From positions 148,073,042 through 148,137,041 of the forward strand of contig CAXKWD010000002.1 in NCBI GenBank assembly GCA_964059195.1: 64,000 nt of DNA. The letters are read 5' to 3'. Positions 34,620 to 45,798 of the stretch are shown here, one piece after another. The notes under the pieces were generated by a model. The model ran no database searches. It saw only the letters and a program-made list of their open reading frames with translations, and had not been told where the DNA came from. The DNA is from Ectobius pallidus (taxonomy: Eukaryota; Arthropoda; Insecta; Blattodea; Ectobiidae). The stretch's first letter is position 1. Every line of letters begins with the position of its first letter. The position numbers and the translations under genes are program-made.

Positions 34620-34620
34620 A

Positions 34621-35224
34621 AATTTTACTTTGTAAGTGTGTGTGTACTATATCACTCAGCAAAATATGATGTACATTGTCCTTACTTTTAAATATAGTGG
34701 TAGCCTATATAGCGTTTAGTAGTTTATAAAACTTTTCACACTTGTAGAGAAGCATCTGTTTTTAACTGCACAAAATATATGCCTATTATTTAAATCTAGC
34801 TACAATATTGGCTGTTCCCATTTTTTTGGTCTAATTTAAACCATCTATTTTATTCCCACTAACCTTTTTATAATAATTTGAGCTATATTGTATCTCGTGA
34901 TTTTGCATAAAGTGGGTGTTGTTTATATGTAAAGTGAAATGCATGTTGAATTTTCAAAGCCATTTTCCCATAACTTAATATTTTCAACACAAAAAAAGTA
35001 TATCTTAAAGTAATGGTCCAAATTGCATGAAATTTTGCACACCCATAGTTTTTTGTGTGTTCTAGAGGATAAACTTAAATAAACTGATGTATTTGCAACA
35101 CAAGATTATTTCACTTGTGAACATGATGTGAAAAAATTAGTAATCATTTTATATTGAAATTTTAAAATCCCTGAAAATTGTATCAAGCATTCCACAGTAT
35201 AAATCGATGGTTTATCCTCTAGAT
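34621..35224. other. Flanking repeat and unique sequence without a gene
   Basis: 34625-34784 is the second half of the repeat shared with 27047. The remainder is AT-rich with no recognised feature. Confidence 0.4.
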
Positions 35225-35655
35225 CAGTGGTTCCCAAACTATGGGAGCAATTTCGGTGGGTCGCAAAAAGAGCGAGAAAAATTAAACGTGTTTTCAATAC
35301 AAGGAAAGAGCGTTTAATTTAATTTAACTTGTAAATAAAAGACAACAGTTTCACAAATCTCATTTTTTAAAAATAAAATGTACTAGTTGGACAATGTTCT
35401 TTATTGAAATAACCATTATCATTTTTATTTCAACTGTGTTTTCTCAGCAGGACATTTGAACACAATAAAACTATTGAAAGGCATATGAAAATACATGTGC
35501 TGTATTTTATATAGCTTATATTGGTTATCGTTATGTAGTAGTGGGTCGCGGAATTTTTTTATAGCCTATATTGGTTATCGTTACGTAGTAGTGGGTCGCG
35601 AAAAAAAATTCTAGATGAAGGTGGGTCCCAAGACAAAAAAGTTTGGGAACCGCTG
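35225..35655. mobile_element. hAT MITE (431 bp)
   Basis: Ends CAGTGGTTCCCAAACT and AGTTTGGGAACCGCTG, the classic hAT terminus, flanked by the 8-bp duplication CTCTAGAT (35217-35224 and 35656-35663). An internal GTAGTGGGTCGCG block occurs twice (35537 and 35588). No transposase. Confidence 0.93.
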
Positions 35656-35870
35656 CTCTAGATTATAGCGTCAGCTGTGAATAACAAAAATATATTACAC
35701 CAATCAGATTGGCCCTTTGCAAGAAATCATGTTTCTTAGGCCTTATCGCATGCTGAAAAATAAAAATATTTAATTTTCTAATATCAACCTTCATATTTGT
35801 GACATAATAATTTTTGTGCTCATTTCAAGCCCCAAGTGTATACTTCTAATATCCGAAATTTCATTTTGTT

Positions 35871-36108
35871 ATTGCAAATAGTGTTGAAGATATCGAACGG
35901 TTACTGCATTGCCTGCTCGGGCATGGTCTCTTGGTGTATCAGCCCCCTTAAGACACTTTTTCAGTGATATTATGGTGTTATTCATGTCATTTAGATATTG
36001 CAAATAGTGTTGAAGATATCAAACGGTTACTGCAATGCCTGCTCGGGCATGGTCTCTTGGTGTATCAGCCCCCTTAAGACACTTTTTCAGTGATATTATG
36101 GTGTTATT
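35871..36108. repeat. Two-copy tandem duplication, 126-bp period
   Basis: ATTGCAAATAGTGTTGAAGA begins at 35871 and again at 35997; both copies run through CCTGCTCGGGCATGGTCTCT and CAGTGATATTATGGTGTTAT. No coding function seen. Confidence 0.9.
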
Positions 36109-37425
36109 TAAATTAATATATAATTATGAACAATTATTAGGCCAATTGTAATGTTTCCAAGTACTGTGTAAATTAAATACTAATGAATTCAGTTTAAGTT
36201 AACCTAAAACGCATTAATTTATTTCAAGGGTTTTATAAATGTCATAAAAGCAGTAGGCAAGATAAGATACTCTTATTTGCTTAAACTGTACTATTTGCTT
36301 TATCTTTAAAAAAAATAATTTTATTATGGGCTCGTGTTCTATAAACTAAGTAAAAACTCTTACTGAATATGTAGGGAGTTGGATTAGGTAGGAGTCTAGG
36401 ATCCCATACATATAATAGATGAATTTCTCCAACAAAAATATTCCTTCTGGTAGCTAGTTGAGCAGTGGATGATATGAAATAATATCATAATAATTCAACA
36501 ACAGAGGTAACAATTTATTTGGTCATAAAGCCAAAGTAATACAACATAATTATTTAAGTGGTCCAGGTCTGGATGACCAAGAAAGATGTAATATTAAGGT
36601 TAAATATCTTCAACCTTTGCTTAAATGTTCTAGCTATTTTTAGCTGAACTCAGTTTAAGTACATATAATGCGGAGGTGGCAAATTGCCCAAAGACTCCTG
36701 AAAATTATGCATACAGAATAACAATTATTGCTTCTAAAATGAGAGCTCATCACATTTGAGCTATTAATTGGAAATGCGAATCCTGCACCAAGTGCCAAAT
36801 GATTCGATACAATTACAAATACTGCGATGCTATGGACCAATTATCAGATTTAACCTTTTTTACTGGTTTACATTGTGCGTACTTAACTTTTGATTTGTAG
36901 AGAGTATGTAGGTTGTCTGGACTCGTTTGAAAATACTAATGAATGGCTAATATCCCATCGGTGAGGTTATAGAGAGAAGTCTGCCATGCTGAAGTTGCTG
37001 CTGGAGGCTGTGGTTAAAGGCTTCTTTGCCTTAGAAGTCCAGGTCTGGAAGTTCTGGAAGGCTACATCATCTGCGTTGTGTAGAGTAGTACCACGAAGTT
37101 TCGGTACCCAAGTATCGGTACTTGCCTTAGTAGAGTTCGATGAAAAGTGAATACGAGTCAAACAGGTTAGCGTACGTACCCCCTCTATACATTAGAGTGC
37201 TTTCAGTTTCTCGATCGAAATAGCGTAGAAGCTTCTCGAGACTTCTATCTTGAAATACGGCGTAATTATAGCATCTTCATATTTCACAAGATCTGTAAAA
37301 CTGAGAAAAACTATTTAGCAAATTGTTGTAACTATTAATGTTTAAAGAATGTCTAAAAACTTTGCAAAACATAGAGTTTCGAGATATCGATACAGACATC
37401 GATTCGGTCATGAAATGTATGGTTG
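36109..37425. other. No gene recognised
   Basis: AT-rich sequence with no supportable open frame. Part of the left side may be undetected LTR of BEL copy D. Confidence 0.4.
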
Positions 37426-37569
37426 GTAGTGTTTTAAGAGTGCGTTCATCGCATTACAGTACTCCAAAGAGAATATTTACAAAGTGCTTTCAGTAAAGTT
37501 TAACAGACAAATATACAGAAAAGAAAATGCACAATATGAAATGTTTAAGATTTCTCCTGAAATGTTACA
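37426..37569 (-). repeat. Putative 3' LTR part of BEL copy D
   Basis: On the minus strand TGTAACATTTCAGGAGAAAT starts directly after the purine-type tract CCCCTGGGGACTA that ends the pol region, the same layout as in copies B and C. A 144-bp stretch is repeated at 58798-58941 with a handful of differences. The outer LTR end is not resolved. Confidence 0.6.
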
Positions 37570-37570
37570 T

Positions 37571-38996
37571 AGTCCCCAGGGGAACACTGAATTTCAAAAC
37601 TTTCCTGCTGGGGCAATGGACAAACTTTTGATATAGGCCTCTTGTAGCGGTTTTGAGAGTAAGTACTCTAACATGACCATCAGGGCCTGAATGAAGTTCA
37701 ACAACCCTGGCTAAAGGCCACAATAAAGGGGGAGAATTATCTACTGCAAGAATGACTAGGTCATCTTTCTTTATGTCTGGTTTCTCAATTTGCCACTCCT
37801 GCCTTTGCTGCAGAGTGTTCAAATATTCTTTTGTCCATCGTTCCCAGAGGATTTGGCTAATCTTTTCACACAGCTGGTAGCGTGACAGTCGGGAGTCAGG
37901 GATAGCTTGCAGAGAAGGGGTAGGAATAGCGTTGAGAGGAGTACCTATGAGAAAATGTCCTGGTGTGAGCGCAGAGAAATCATTAACATCACTGCTCATT
38001 GGAGTGAGTGGTCTACTGTTTATAATGGATTCCATTTTGCACAACACTGTATAACACTCTTCGTATGTGAACACTGTATTACGCATAGTCTTGTATAACA
38101 GGGTTTTCATACTACGGTTGCTTCTCTCTACTAGACCAGCCATATTTGAGGCTCTGGGCGGCAAAAAATGAAAGTCTATACCCAAGCCTGAGGTACACTG
38201 CACTATCTCTTGTTGCACTTGTTCCAACTGAAACTTGCTGTGTAACTGTTTGAGTTCATTGTCAGCTCCAACTAAATTTCTACCATTGTCCAGATATAGA
38301 TGTGCTGGAAGTCCTCTCCTGGAAGTGAATCTTTGGAGTGATGCAATGAATGCTTCAGAACTGGCTGAAGTTACTAAATCAATGTGTACTGCTTTCGTAA
38401 CTAACCAGACGTACATAGATACATAAGCTTTGTAAGTTATCTTAGATCTGCCTGAAGTGGCTTTTAAAGTAAGCGGGCCTACGAAGTCGACTGCAGTGCA
38501 TTCAAAAGCTCTTCTTATTGTTACTCTAGGTTCGGGAAGGTTTCCCATAATCTGGTTTGAAGTGGTAGGATGATGTCTTAAACATACGTAGCATCCTTTG
38601 AGTGCTGATTTCATAGTTTGGATTCCTTTGATGGGCCAATATTTTTGTCATAGCGTATACAATAGGCCTTATGATCCTTCATGAAGATTTTTTCAAATGA
38701 AGATCACGAATAATAAGTGCTGTAACAGGGTGCTTGGATGGCAGCAATATTTGGTTTTTGCTGTCATAACTAAGGTCAGATTGTTGTAATCTACCTCCTA
38801 CTCTCAAAATGTCTTGGCTGTCAAGATATGGATGCAGTGGCAACAATGGGCTTTGCCTAGCTACATGCTTATTTTTCTTTAAGTCTGCTATTTCTTGTTT
38901 GAAGCTTTCTTGTTGAACCCTTTTGATTATTGAGTCATGTGCAGTCTGGAGCTCTGTCAACACAATGGGACCAATGTGCCTGTCATTGTGATTCAA
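37571..38996 (-). pseudogene. BEL copy D integrase
   Basis: Starts with the zinc domain (LRVGGRLQQSDLSYDSKNQI, PSKHPVTALIIRDLHLKKS), breaks near 38640-38679, then continues SALKGCYVCLRHHP and the core: Asp in TAVDFVGPLTLK, Asp in LYLDNGRNLVGA, Glu in NMAGLVERSNRSMKTLL. The C-terminal domain has WERWTKEYLNTLQQRQEW and LVILAVDNSPPLLWPLARVV. The last strand is frameshifted (TRGLYQKFVHCPSR). The long central part (about 330 codons) is open, the best integrase core in the BEL copies here. Confidence 0.88.
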
Positions 38997-39802
38997 ACAG
39001 TTGTGCTTAAATCTGCAATTCTTAATAGTGTCTTGAAAGATGAATATTTGGTTAACAAGTTATCTTGAACTGGTAAACAGTGAATGCCTTAGCTGTATGT
39101 TTGATTTCTAACATTTCTTCTGGTACTGGCACATCATGGATAACTGGCCAATGTTGTTCATTGTGTTTCAAGAATTATGGTCCATTCCACCAAAGTGTAG
39201 TATTATGTAGTTTCTGAGATGTGATGGGTCTGGTAATGGTGTCAGCAAGATTTTGCTGTGAAGGCACATGCTTTCATGAACAGTTCTGTGTAAACTGTTG
39301 TATTTTAGCTACACGATGTCCGACAAAAGCATTCAACTTGTGTGGCTCTTGGTTAAGCCAGTGCAATACAATTTGGCTGTCAGTCCAGAAATAAACTTGT
39401 TGGACTGTAACTTGCAACGATTGGCTTACTTTCTCATACAGTTGGGCTGCCAGTAGTGCTGCGCATAGTTCAAGTCTAGGCAATGTTATTTGCTTAAGTG
39501 GAGCAACTTTAGATTTGCTAGTGAGGAGTTGCACGTGTGTGTGATCCTCATGGTTAATTGTTTTGACATAACATGCTGTCCCATATGCACTAGGACTGGC
39601 ATCACAAAACAGATGCAGTTCAGTGTGCAGGCTCTGATTTTCTAGTACATTTCTGGGTATTCTATAATTTCTACTAGGTTGAGGTTAGAATACAAGTCAA
39701 ACCAAGCTTGCTGAATGTGTTGGGGGGCTTGCTCGTCCCATGCAATATTACATAACCATATTGTCTGCATAATAAGTTTGGCAGATGTGATTAGAGGTGA
39801 AA
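38997..39802 (-). pseudogene. BEL copy D RNase H
   Basis: RNase H-type sequence with LLTSKSKVAPLKQITLPRLE, LCAALLAAQLYEKVSQSLQV and FWTDSQIVLHWLNQEP; the first Asp region (equivalent of SDASP) is recognisable near 39590 in a shifted frame. Stops and shifts separate it from integrase (about 39000-39270) and from RT, where the Kolobok-like element is inserted at 39803. Confidence 0.75.
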
Positions 39803-40058
39803 TTAAAGGAAAAGTAAACTAAAAATTCAGTATCATTTTCTTCATACGGATTGAAATAAAATGTTTTTAAGAAATGATATTCACTGTTAGAAATGTTTTA
39901 CACCTTCACATTTAATCACAAAACGAATATGTTTATTGTAATGCGGTGGGCGCGTGACGTCACGCTTGACGAATGCTTGGCTCAGTCTCGCCCGGTGAAA
40001 GATATTTCACAGCATTCTGTCTACTGTTACAGTTTTTTAGTGAGTATCTGTTCAAACA

Positions 40059-40569
40059 ATGGTTTATTGTTGTGTTGCGGGGTGTACAAACTCCTCGTCG
40101 AAGACTGATAACACACTTAAAAAATATCTTTCCATCGATTTCCCAACAGAGATAAGTCACCCGAACGTTAATAAGCAATGGGTGATAAAAATAAAAAGAG
40201 AAAAATTTGTTCCTACTAAATACAGTACGGTTTGTTCACAACATTTTGAAGAAAATGATACCGAGCTTTTGGTACAGTTACGAAAACAGTTATCTGGAGA
40301 AATCCCGCAATCTGTTTAAAAAAGAAGTGCTTCTTTTGCGTGGGAAATCTGAAACACCGCCAATGAAGAAAAGAAAATCGTCGTCCTTGAGGAAGAAGGA
40401 AATGAGAGGGTTGTTGCAAGATTCGAACAGTAATCCATCAGTATCCGGGAATGGACAATTCATGAATGTGAAATGTAGTATTTATGACGAAAATTCAGTT
40501 TCTAACAGCGTAGGCGTTCAGTGTGAACTAGGAAATGAAACTTATGTCAATGTTTGCACAGATTCATAG
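40059..40569 (+). pseudogene. THAP-domain DNA-binding protein, transposon-derived
   Basis: The THAP zinc finger starts at the ATG 40059: MVYCCVAGCTNSSS (first Cys pair), NKQWVIKIKREKFVPT (core Trp), VCSQHFEEND (Cys and His of the C2CH set). The finger is about 75 residues and looks intact. A frameshift near 40290-40320 leads into LLLRGKSETPPMKKRKSSSL, a basic nuclear-type linker, and the frame stops at 40569 after a second short segment. In full-length elements the transposase catalytic domain follows; here it is missing. The finger would bind the element's own ends. Confidence 0.8.
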
Positions 40570-40669
40570 ATTCATTGAATGTATCTTCTAGAAATTGTGA
40601 TTTAGATAGCTCTTTTAGCATTTCAGACATTTATACTACCGCAAAAGATGATTCTGAATCTGAAAGTGA

Positions 40670-40934
40670 CTCTCTTCGTATCTTGAAATATATTTTGTTT
40701 TTGAACTGTATTAGCTCTAAGTATTAGCTGATAACGCCTGGCAACTAGTGTAACTTTATTTATAATAACGCTATCGAATGAGGCATGTTGTGTTATACAG
40801 TCTACAACCCCCTTCTGTTCAAAAATTACTTCACAGTCCCAACAACACACATTTTCGTGGCTCGTTTTCATATGTATACACAGCCCACATTTACACCATT
40901 CCGTATTTTCTTTTCTTCCTTGCAATTCTTTCAA
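40670..40934 (-). pseudogene. Cys-rich P2X7-C-like domain fragment
   Basis: On the minus strand the segment reads KENTEWCKCGLCIHMKTSHE, NVCCWDCEVIFEQ, DCITQHASFDSVIINKVTL. The pattern C.CG.C..M......CC plus CIT.H..F resembles the Cys-rich C-terminal domain of P2X7 receptors, which I know also occurs in transposon-linked proteins of invertebrates. It converges on the THAP ORF inside the same element. The C-terminal part is lost or shifted beyond the QNIFQDTK point. Confidence 0.5.
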
Positions 40935-41226
40935 TAATTCCTTGTCATTTCCTTTCCGTGTGTTATTAATTTGTGAATACCGACTTAGAAGGTAACATTG
41001 CAGGCATCTCTATCAACAACAAACACAAATGAGAGCATTACAGTAGATGTCGTCCTGTCAGCGAGTTAGTCAATCGTGACGTCACAGGAGCGTTTTACTT
41101 CACCCGTACAAAGCGTAATATTAGGCGCGTGAAGTTCACGAGATCACCATTCGTTTCGTAATTCAAAGCTCCGTGCGATGAGATTAAAATTAAAAAATGG
41201 TATTTTTTAGTTTACCCTTCGTTTAA

Positions 41227-42173
41227 GCCTTGGGATCATATAATGTACAAATAGCTGATAATATCTGTCTTTTTGTAGTGGCTAATGGCAATGATTACGC
41301 AGTGTACTGTAGTACATCATGCTTGGGATTCCAGTGCAGTCCTAATGTCTTGATGGAATTTTCATCTTCAAGTTGTGTTAAACTTTCTGTAGATCTTTTG
41401 TCATTTGGAATGGTCTCCAGTACTGTTTCTGAGTTTGAGCAGAATTTAGTCAAGTTGAAACCACCTGTTGCAAGTAGCTTGGTTAGTTGGTCTACTACAT
41501 GTATGGCTTCATCTTCTGTTTGAAAAGTTGCCAGCAAGTCATCAACATAGAAATTGTTGGTTAGGATATTTGCTACTTGAGGAAATTTGTTACTTTCATC
41601 TTGAGCTAATTGGTTAAGCACTCTTGTTGCAGCATATGCTGAATTAGCCTGGCCATAAGTCACTGTGGTCAGTTGGTACAATTTTACTGGTTCAGTGTTG
41701 TTGCTGCGCCAGAAAATGCTTTGAAAACTTCTGTGTTGAGGTTGTATAATTACCATTCTGTACATTTTTTCAATGTCAGCACTTAAGACATATGGGTGAC
41801 ATCTGAATCTAAGCAGCGTTGTATAGAGGTCTGGCTGAACACATGGGCCTTTGTACAGCATGTCGTTCAGTGATACACCCGTGGACGTTTTGTAGGATGC
41901 GTTGAAAACCACTCTTAGCTTTGTAGTGCTTGAGTCTTCCTTAGTCACATATTGGTGAGGGATGTAGTATGCATTTGGGCCATCAACATGGTAGTCCTGT
42001 GTGACTGGTTCCATGTGTCCCATCTGTTGATACTGATTCATAAAGTCAACATATTGTTGGTAGATGGTTGGCTGTCCGATAAGTCTGTTTTCTACAGTAT
42101 AGAAGCGTTTGAGGGCTCCAGCTCGGGATGCACCTAAGTTGCTAGTTGGTTTCTTAAATGGTAGAGTTACCAT
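41227..42173 (-). pseudogene. BEL copy D reverse transcriptase
   Basis: About 292 codons open: VTLPFKKPTSNLGASRAG, YYIPHQYVTKEDSSTTKL, RVVFNASYKTSTGVSLND, SADIEKMYRMVIIQPQHRS (motif A Asp), YQLTTVTYGQANSAYAATRV and FYVDDLLATFQTE with both catalytic Asp. Upstream, a 5-bp tandem duplication (GTACCGTACC at 42174-42183) puts it out of frame with protease. Downstream it is cut by the TTAA element at 41226. Confidence 0.9.
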
Positions 42174-43036
42174 GTACCGTACCTGCCTGTGCCAGTTCTG
42201 GCAATGGTTTGCTGGAAGAACTGTTCACATTCTTCATCTTCTTGTGAACGTATGGGCACTTCATTTTCTTCTATCTCCCAAAACTTTTGCATGTGTTTGT
42301 GGATTTGCTCAGTGATGGTTAGGTGACATCTTACTGTTTGTTTTCTTTGTCTTCCCTGGCTGATTTGTCCAGAAAGAATCCAACCCAGTCTTGTTTCTCT
42401 GAGTAAAGTCTTGTATCTTTGAGTTCTGCCAATTGTGAGGTTATTGCCAGTGATTATGTTCCAAAATATGTCTGCTCCAAGAAGAACATCTATAGCTCCT
42501 GGTAGATGAAATGCATCATCAGCTAGTATAATGTCATATGGTATGTGTAGGTTAGTGATATCAATGGGTGCACTAGGTATATCTTTGGCAATTTGTTCTA
42601 TGACTAGGCATTGTAGATTACGGTGGTAGCCTTGCCTATGAGCGTCCCTGATTTGCATATGAGCAGTATCATAAATGTTTGAAGTATGAAGGTTTACTCC
42701 TGTTACTGCTACTGAGGTTTGATTGGTGCTTAACTGAAGCTTATGACACAGTTCTTTTGTGATGAACGTGTGTGTTGCTCCTGAATCTAAAAGTGCTCTT
42801 GCTTTGTGGAGCTTGCCTTTTCTAGTCTTGACTAGGATTTGAGCTGTGGCGAGAAATGTATGAACATTGGTATCTGCTTGTGCATTATTGGCAAATGCAG
42901 TTCCTGATGTACCTGGTATAGGTCTATCAGTTTGTTCTGTTCTGGCATTTTGGCTTCTTCCGCTTTGATGCTGTGGCGTTTGTTGCCTTATGTTGTTGTT
43001 TTTGTTGTTTGTCTGAGTAGTATGGTAGTGGATATG
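42174..43036 (-). pseudogene. BEL copy D Gag end and protease
   Basis: A spacer rich in Asn/Gln/Thr is followed by FLATAQILVKTRKGKLHKAR and the protease ALLDSGATHTFITKEL, then VLLGADIFWNIITGN and the pre-RT segment ETRLGWILSG, LTITEQIHKHMQKFWEIEE and EDEECEQFFQQT. The frame is open for about 285 codons. The apparent start codon lies in the fused minisatellite, so it is not the native Gag start; the zinc knuckles are lost. Confidence 0.85.
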
Positions 43037-43570
43037 TTCCGGAAGTGCCGCTATCTTGGATGACGTCACTTCCGGTCGCCATCTTCGATGACGTCACTTC
43101 CGGTCACCATCTTGGATTACGTCATTTCCTGTCGCCATTTTGAATCACGCTATCACTCGCGTGTTAGGTGTAATCTAACAAGATGGCGACTAGCGCCAAA
43201 TTCAAAATTCGAAAATGCAATAGTGTGCTAAGTCCTAATTTTATATTTGAATGCAAAAGTGGGCTAAGTCGAAATTTTATTTTTTAAATGGCGGGATATT
43301 TTGAAATTCAAAATTTTTTATGACGTCATCTAAGATGGCGGGCAAAATGGTTGCTGGCGCCAAATTTGAAATTCAAGAATGCAAGAATAGATTAAGTCGA
43401 AATTTTAAATATAAAAGTGAGCTAGGTCGAAATTTAATTTTTAAAAATGGCGGGGTGTTTGAAAAATTCAAAATGAGGGTAATATTTAAATTTTGCTGCG
43501 TTAAATCTTTTTGAAAATGTAAGAGTGGGCTAAGTCGAATTATATATTTAATGCAAGACAGTGTTGTGTA
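43037..43570. repeat. ATGGCG / CCGGAAGTGACGTCA minisatellite, copy 2 (inverted)
   Basis: Inverted relative of 28474-28830: about three units with TGACGTCACTTCCGGTCGCC, then blocks with GGGCTAAGTCGAAATTTTA and AAATGGCGGGATATTTTGAA, some repeated two or three times. It joins BEL copy D gag at 43036. Confidence 0.85.
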
Positions 43571-43601
43571 AAATATTGGTGGGAATATTTGAATTTTAAA
43601 A

Positions 43602-43885
43602 TACTACTACTACTACTACTACTACTACTAATACCACTACCACCACCATCATGACCACCACCATCATCATCATCACCATCATCATCATCACCACCACCAT
43701 CATCATCACCACCACTACCACCACTACTAACACTACTACTACTAATACTACTACCACCATTACCGCTACCATCACCATCAACACTACTACTACCACTACT
43801 ACTACTACTAATGTATAGTTATTATTAACATCTCTTTCTTTCCTTCTTTCCTTCTTTCTTTCTTTCTTTCCTTCTTTCTTTCTTT
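43602..43885. repeat. Trinucleotide (ACT/ACC/ATC) and CTTT microsatellites
   Basis: 43602-43811 is a run of ACT, ACC and ATC trinucleotides. 43832-43885 is CTTT/CTTC-rich. The open frames through them are low-complexity artefacts. Confidence 0.95.
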
Positions 43886-45000
43886 TCTTCATTTCGTTCT
43901 AATAATATGAAATTGTAAGGATCTTAGAGGATGGGTTTTCGGTTTATTGAAGAACAGCACGTTATTACTATATTAATAAGAATGTCTCGTTTTTGTAAAT
44001 AATTACAAACGTATTACATTAGGAATAGATCTTGGATATTTATTTACTTATTTGTACATAAAAAACCATATTAATATTAACACTGAAAAAAGTTCATGTT
44101 TGTCCTGTCCTCTCTCATGTTTATATAAAAAAACAAACACTGTAATGTTCTACAACATGACCAGACCTTGGTTGTAGTACTGAATATAAGACTGTTTTAA
44201 AATCTTAGCCCGGTGTTGTTTAAACTTTTCTTCAATAAAAGTAATATTGATAAAAGAGAAGTTAACTTGTTCTATTTTTTGTGAAGTGATACATCATTTT
44301 CGAAATAAGTTAAAGAAAAATATAATTATTTAATTACCCTTAAGAATAAATCTTATTCCCCATACTGATAGCTTATATTTTAACTTGTTCATAATATTGT
44401 CTCGTTTTGTCGATAAATAATTACGGGCTAGTAGTCGGTTTTTAGAATTGACATTAATTAATTAATTAATTAATTTTAAAACTATGTTCTATGGGGAAAA
44501 TAAAAAATGTTTTCGGAAAGGGTTAAATAATATTACCCCAATTATTTCACTTCATTTACACCGGTTTGGAAAAACATTTAGCTTTCTGAGAACTCAACTG
44601 ACGCATGATGAATATCTACAAGACTGAATTAACTTTAGTAACGGAATATTGTCCGTCATACTTCATCACATCATCTCTAAGGTACTGGTTTTTTGAAATA
44701 CAAGTGTAAACGTTACGCGAAACTTGTAATCACATCCGTATAATCAATGTATGTATTTATTTCGGGATCTTGTAGCAAGATGCGTTATCTGTTTTTACCG
44801 TTAGTGTCTACATTTAACTATGACTCCCTAACAACACGCCGCTTAGTCATTTCCATCCGGAACTGTCTTATTGATTGTTTTGTTTGATATGCTATTTTCA
44901 GCGTTCCGTAATATATTACTAAGCAAAGTACCGTTATCGGAAGTATCTGATATAGAAGGCCAGTAAATATAACGCTTTTAAATTAGCTCGCGTCATAATC
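43886..45000. other. No gene recognised; possible left part of Polinton
   Basis: AT-rich; an ATTA run lies at about 44455-44475. I looked for an inverted match to the right side of the Polinton and could not support one. Confidence 0.35.
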
Positions 45001-45008
45001 CTCTCACC

Positions 45009-45165
45009 TATAAATACTGGCTCTAAAATTGCATGATCTCATTCTGATTTTCAACGTCATTGTGCTAACAGTGTGTACGTTAAATTTATACTACTACTGA
45101 TTAATATTCAGCGGTGAGCGCAGTCAGCATAACATCTTCAAGGAGCTTCATTTACAGACTCAAAG
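45009..45165 (+). promoter_or_regulatory. TATA-Inr promoter and first exon, plus strand
   Basis: TATAAATA at 45009-45016 lies 32 bases upstream of the A in TCATTCT (45041). The putative exon runs to CTCAAAG, followed by a donor GTAAAT at 45166. It points toward PolB (ATG 49460), before which an acceptor-like TTTTTCTCCAG occurs near 49410. The transcript model is inference. Confidence 0.45.
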
Positions 45166-45194
45166 GTAAATGTTTTTTTTATAATCAGTGTACA

Positions 45195-45207
45195 CAATTT
45201 ACCATCA

Positions 45208-45240
<33 letters not shown>
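45195..45240. repeat. AAT trinucleotide run
   Basis: Simple ATA repeat within the putative first intron. Confidence 0.9.
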
Positions 45241-45249
45241 GATCTTTCC

Positions 45250-45757
45250 CTGTTTTAAAAACTAATGTAATTTGTTTTTAAACCAACCATGTAGACTTAC
45301 AACGGTCTGTAAGGAACATTTTACATCCGTTACTTTTCTACTGTGAAATCTACATACAGGAATTAACTTCACTAAAGACTTAAGATTAGGACAGTTACAA
45401 TCTTGTAATTCATATACATGTATACTTGGTAAAAAAAATTTTTAACTCTTGCTTATTTAAACCTTTAACAAAAACATGCGTAGAATTTTTAAAAATGTCT
45501 TTCAAAATTTCTTCCATTAGAAAATATTCTAAATAGCCGCTGTCGTAGTTAATACCATGATGAAAATGTTCCAGATAGTGTCTGGTTGCTTGATGTGGTA
45601 AAATGTCTTGCGGTGTTTAAAAAACGTAATGGTATGTTTCTTCGGAGTCTATGTTATATGCGGCAAACTCCTTCACGAAACACTTTTTGGTTTCGTGCTC
45701 AGTGAAGAACTGAAAGTCAGCTATAATTCCGTTCCCACGGATTTAAAGGAAAAACAA
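45250..45757 (-). pseudogene. Exonuclease-like Polinton accessory protein, decayed
   Basis: The minus strand reads GNGIIADFQFFTEHETKKCF, VKEFAAYNIDSEETYHYVF, an in-frame stop, then TPQDILPHQATRHYLEHFHH, GINYDSGYLEYFLMEEILKD and THVFVKGLNKQELKIFF. After a one-base shift near 45415 it continues ELQDCNCPNLKSLVKL and VCRFHSRKVTDVKCS. I recognise a family of arthropod transposon-linked proteins with this layout (IIADF..., HHG...G, VKG, NCPNL, C..H); an RNase H-fold exonuclease is a guess from the first strand with its Asp. It lies just downstream of the OB-like gene. A 41-bp piece of the same gene type is captured at 18798-18838. Confidence 0.55.
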
Positions 45758-45798
45758 TAATATCAGTCTTCTTCACTAACTAATATCACTCTAATTGT

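Larger units (their letters stand above)
31152..34620. mobile_element. ~3.5 kb imperfect inverted-repeat element
   Basis: The empty site at 27047-27270 shows that about 3.5 kb was inserted here. Both ends carry related inverted sequence: TATGCTGCGCGCTAGGCTCC at left against the complement of the right end, TATGCTGCCCGCCGAAGAAG. A second inverted pair is GGCAAGAAACGATTTGTCTG (from about 31378) against complement of 33630-33740 (GGCAAGAAGGTATTTGTCTG). No transposase seen; an RTE tail and another non-LTR fragment lie inside. Superfamily not assigned; boundaries are good to about ten bases. Confidence 0.6.
39807..41222 (+). mobile_element. TTAA-flanked THAP-bearing element (Kolobok-like)
   Basis: Flanked by TTAA (39803-39806 and 41223-41226); the BEL reading frame resumes cleanly with one TTAA removed. 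Ends are AGGAAAAGTAAACTAAAAA and the complement ACGAAGGGTAAACTAAAAA. It carries a THAP-domain ORF on the plus strand and a Cys-rich fragment on the minus strand, and lacks a transposase catalytic region. TTAA plus THAP is the combination known for Kolobok elements, hence the call; P elements also use THAP but make 8-bp duplications. Confidence 0.78.
37570..43036 (-). mobile_element. BEL/Pao retrotransposon copy D
   Basis: A minus-strand element with protease, RT, RNase H and integrase, related to but clearly diverged from copies B and C. Its gag is cut at 43036 by the ETS/CRE-type minisatellite family. A TTAA-flanked THAP element sits in the RT-RNase H connection. The RT box is intact (YVDD) and the integrase triad is present, but frames are broken in several places. 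Confidence 0.88.

Noticed and set aside
35106..35297. Possible small host gene near the hAT MITE
   Set aside because: The frame crosses the MITE boundary, so it cannot be an old gene.
40216..40419. Minus-strand open frame inside the THAP region
   Set aside because: Shadow of the THAP gene; no Cys/His pattern of its own.
43596..43892. Val/Met-rich open frame
   Set aside because: It is the reading of a trinucleotide microsatellite.
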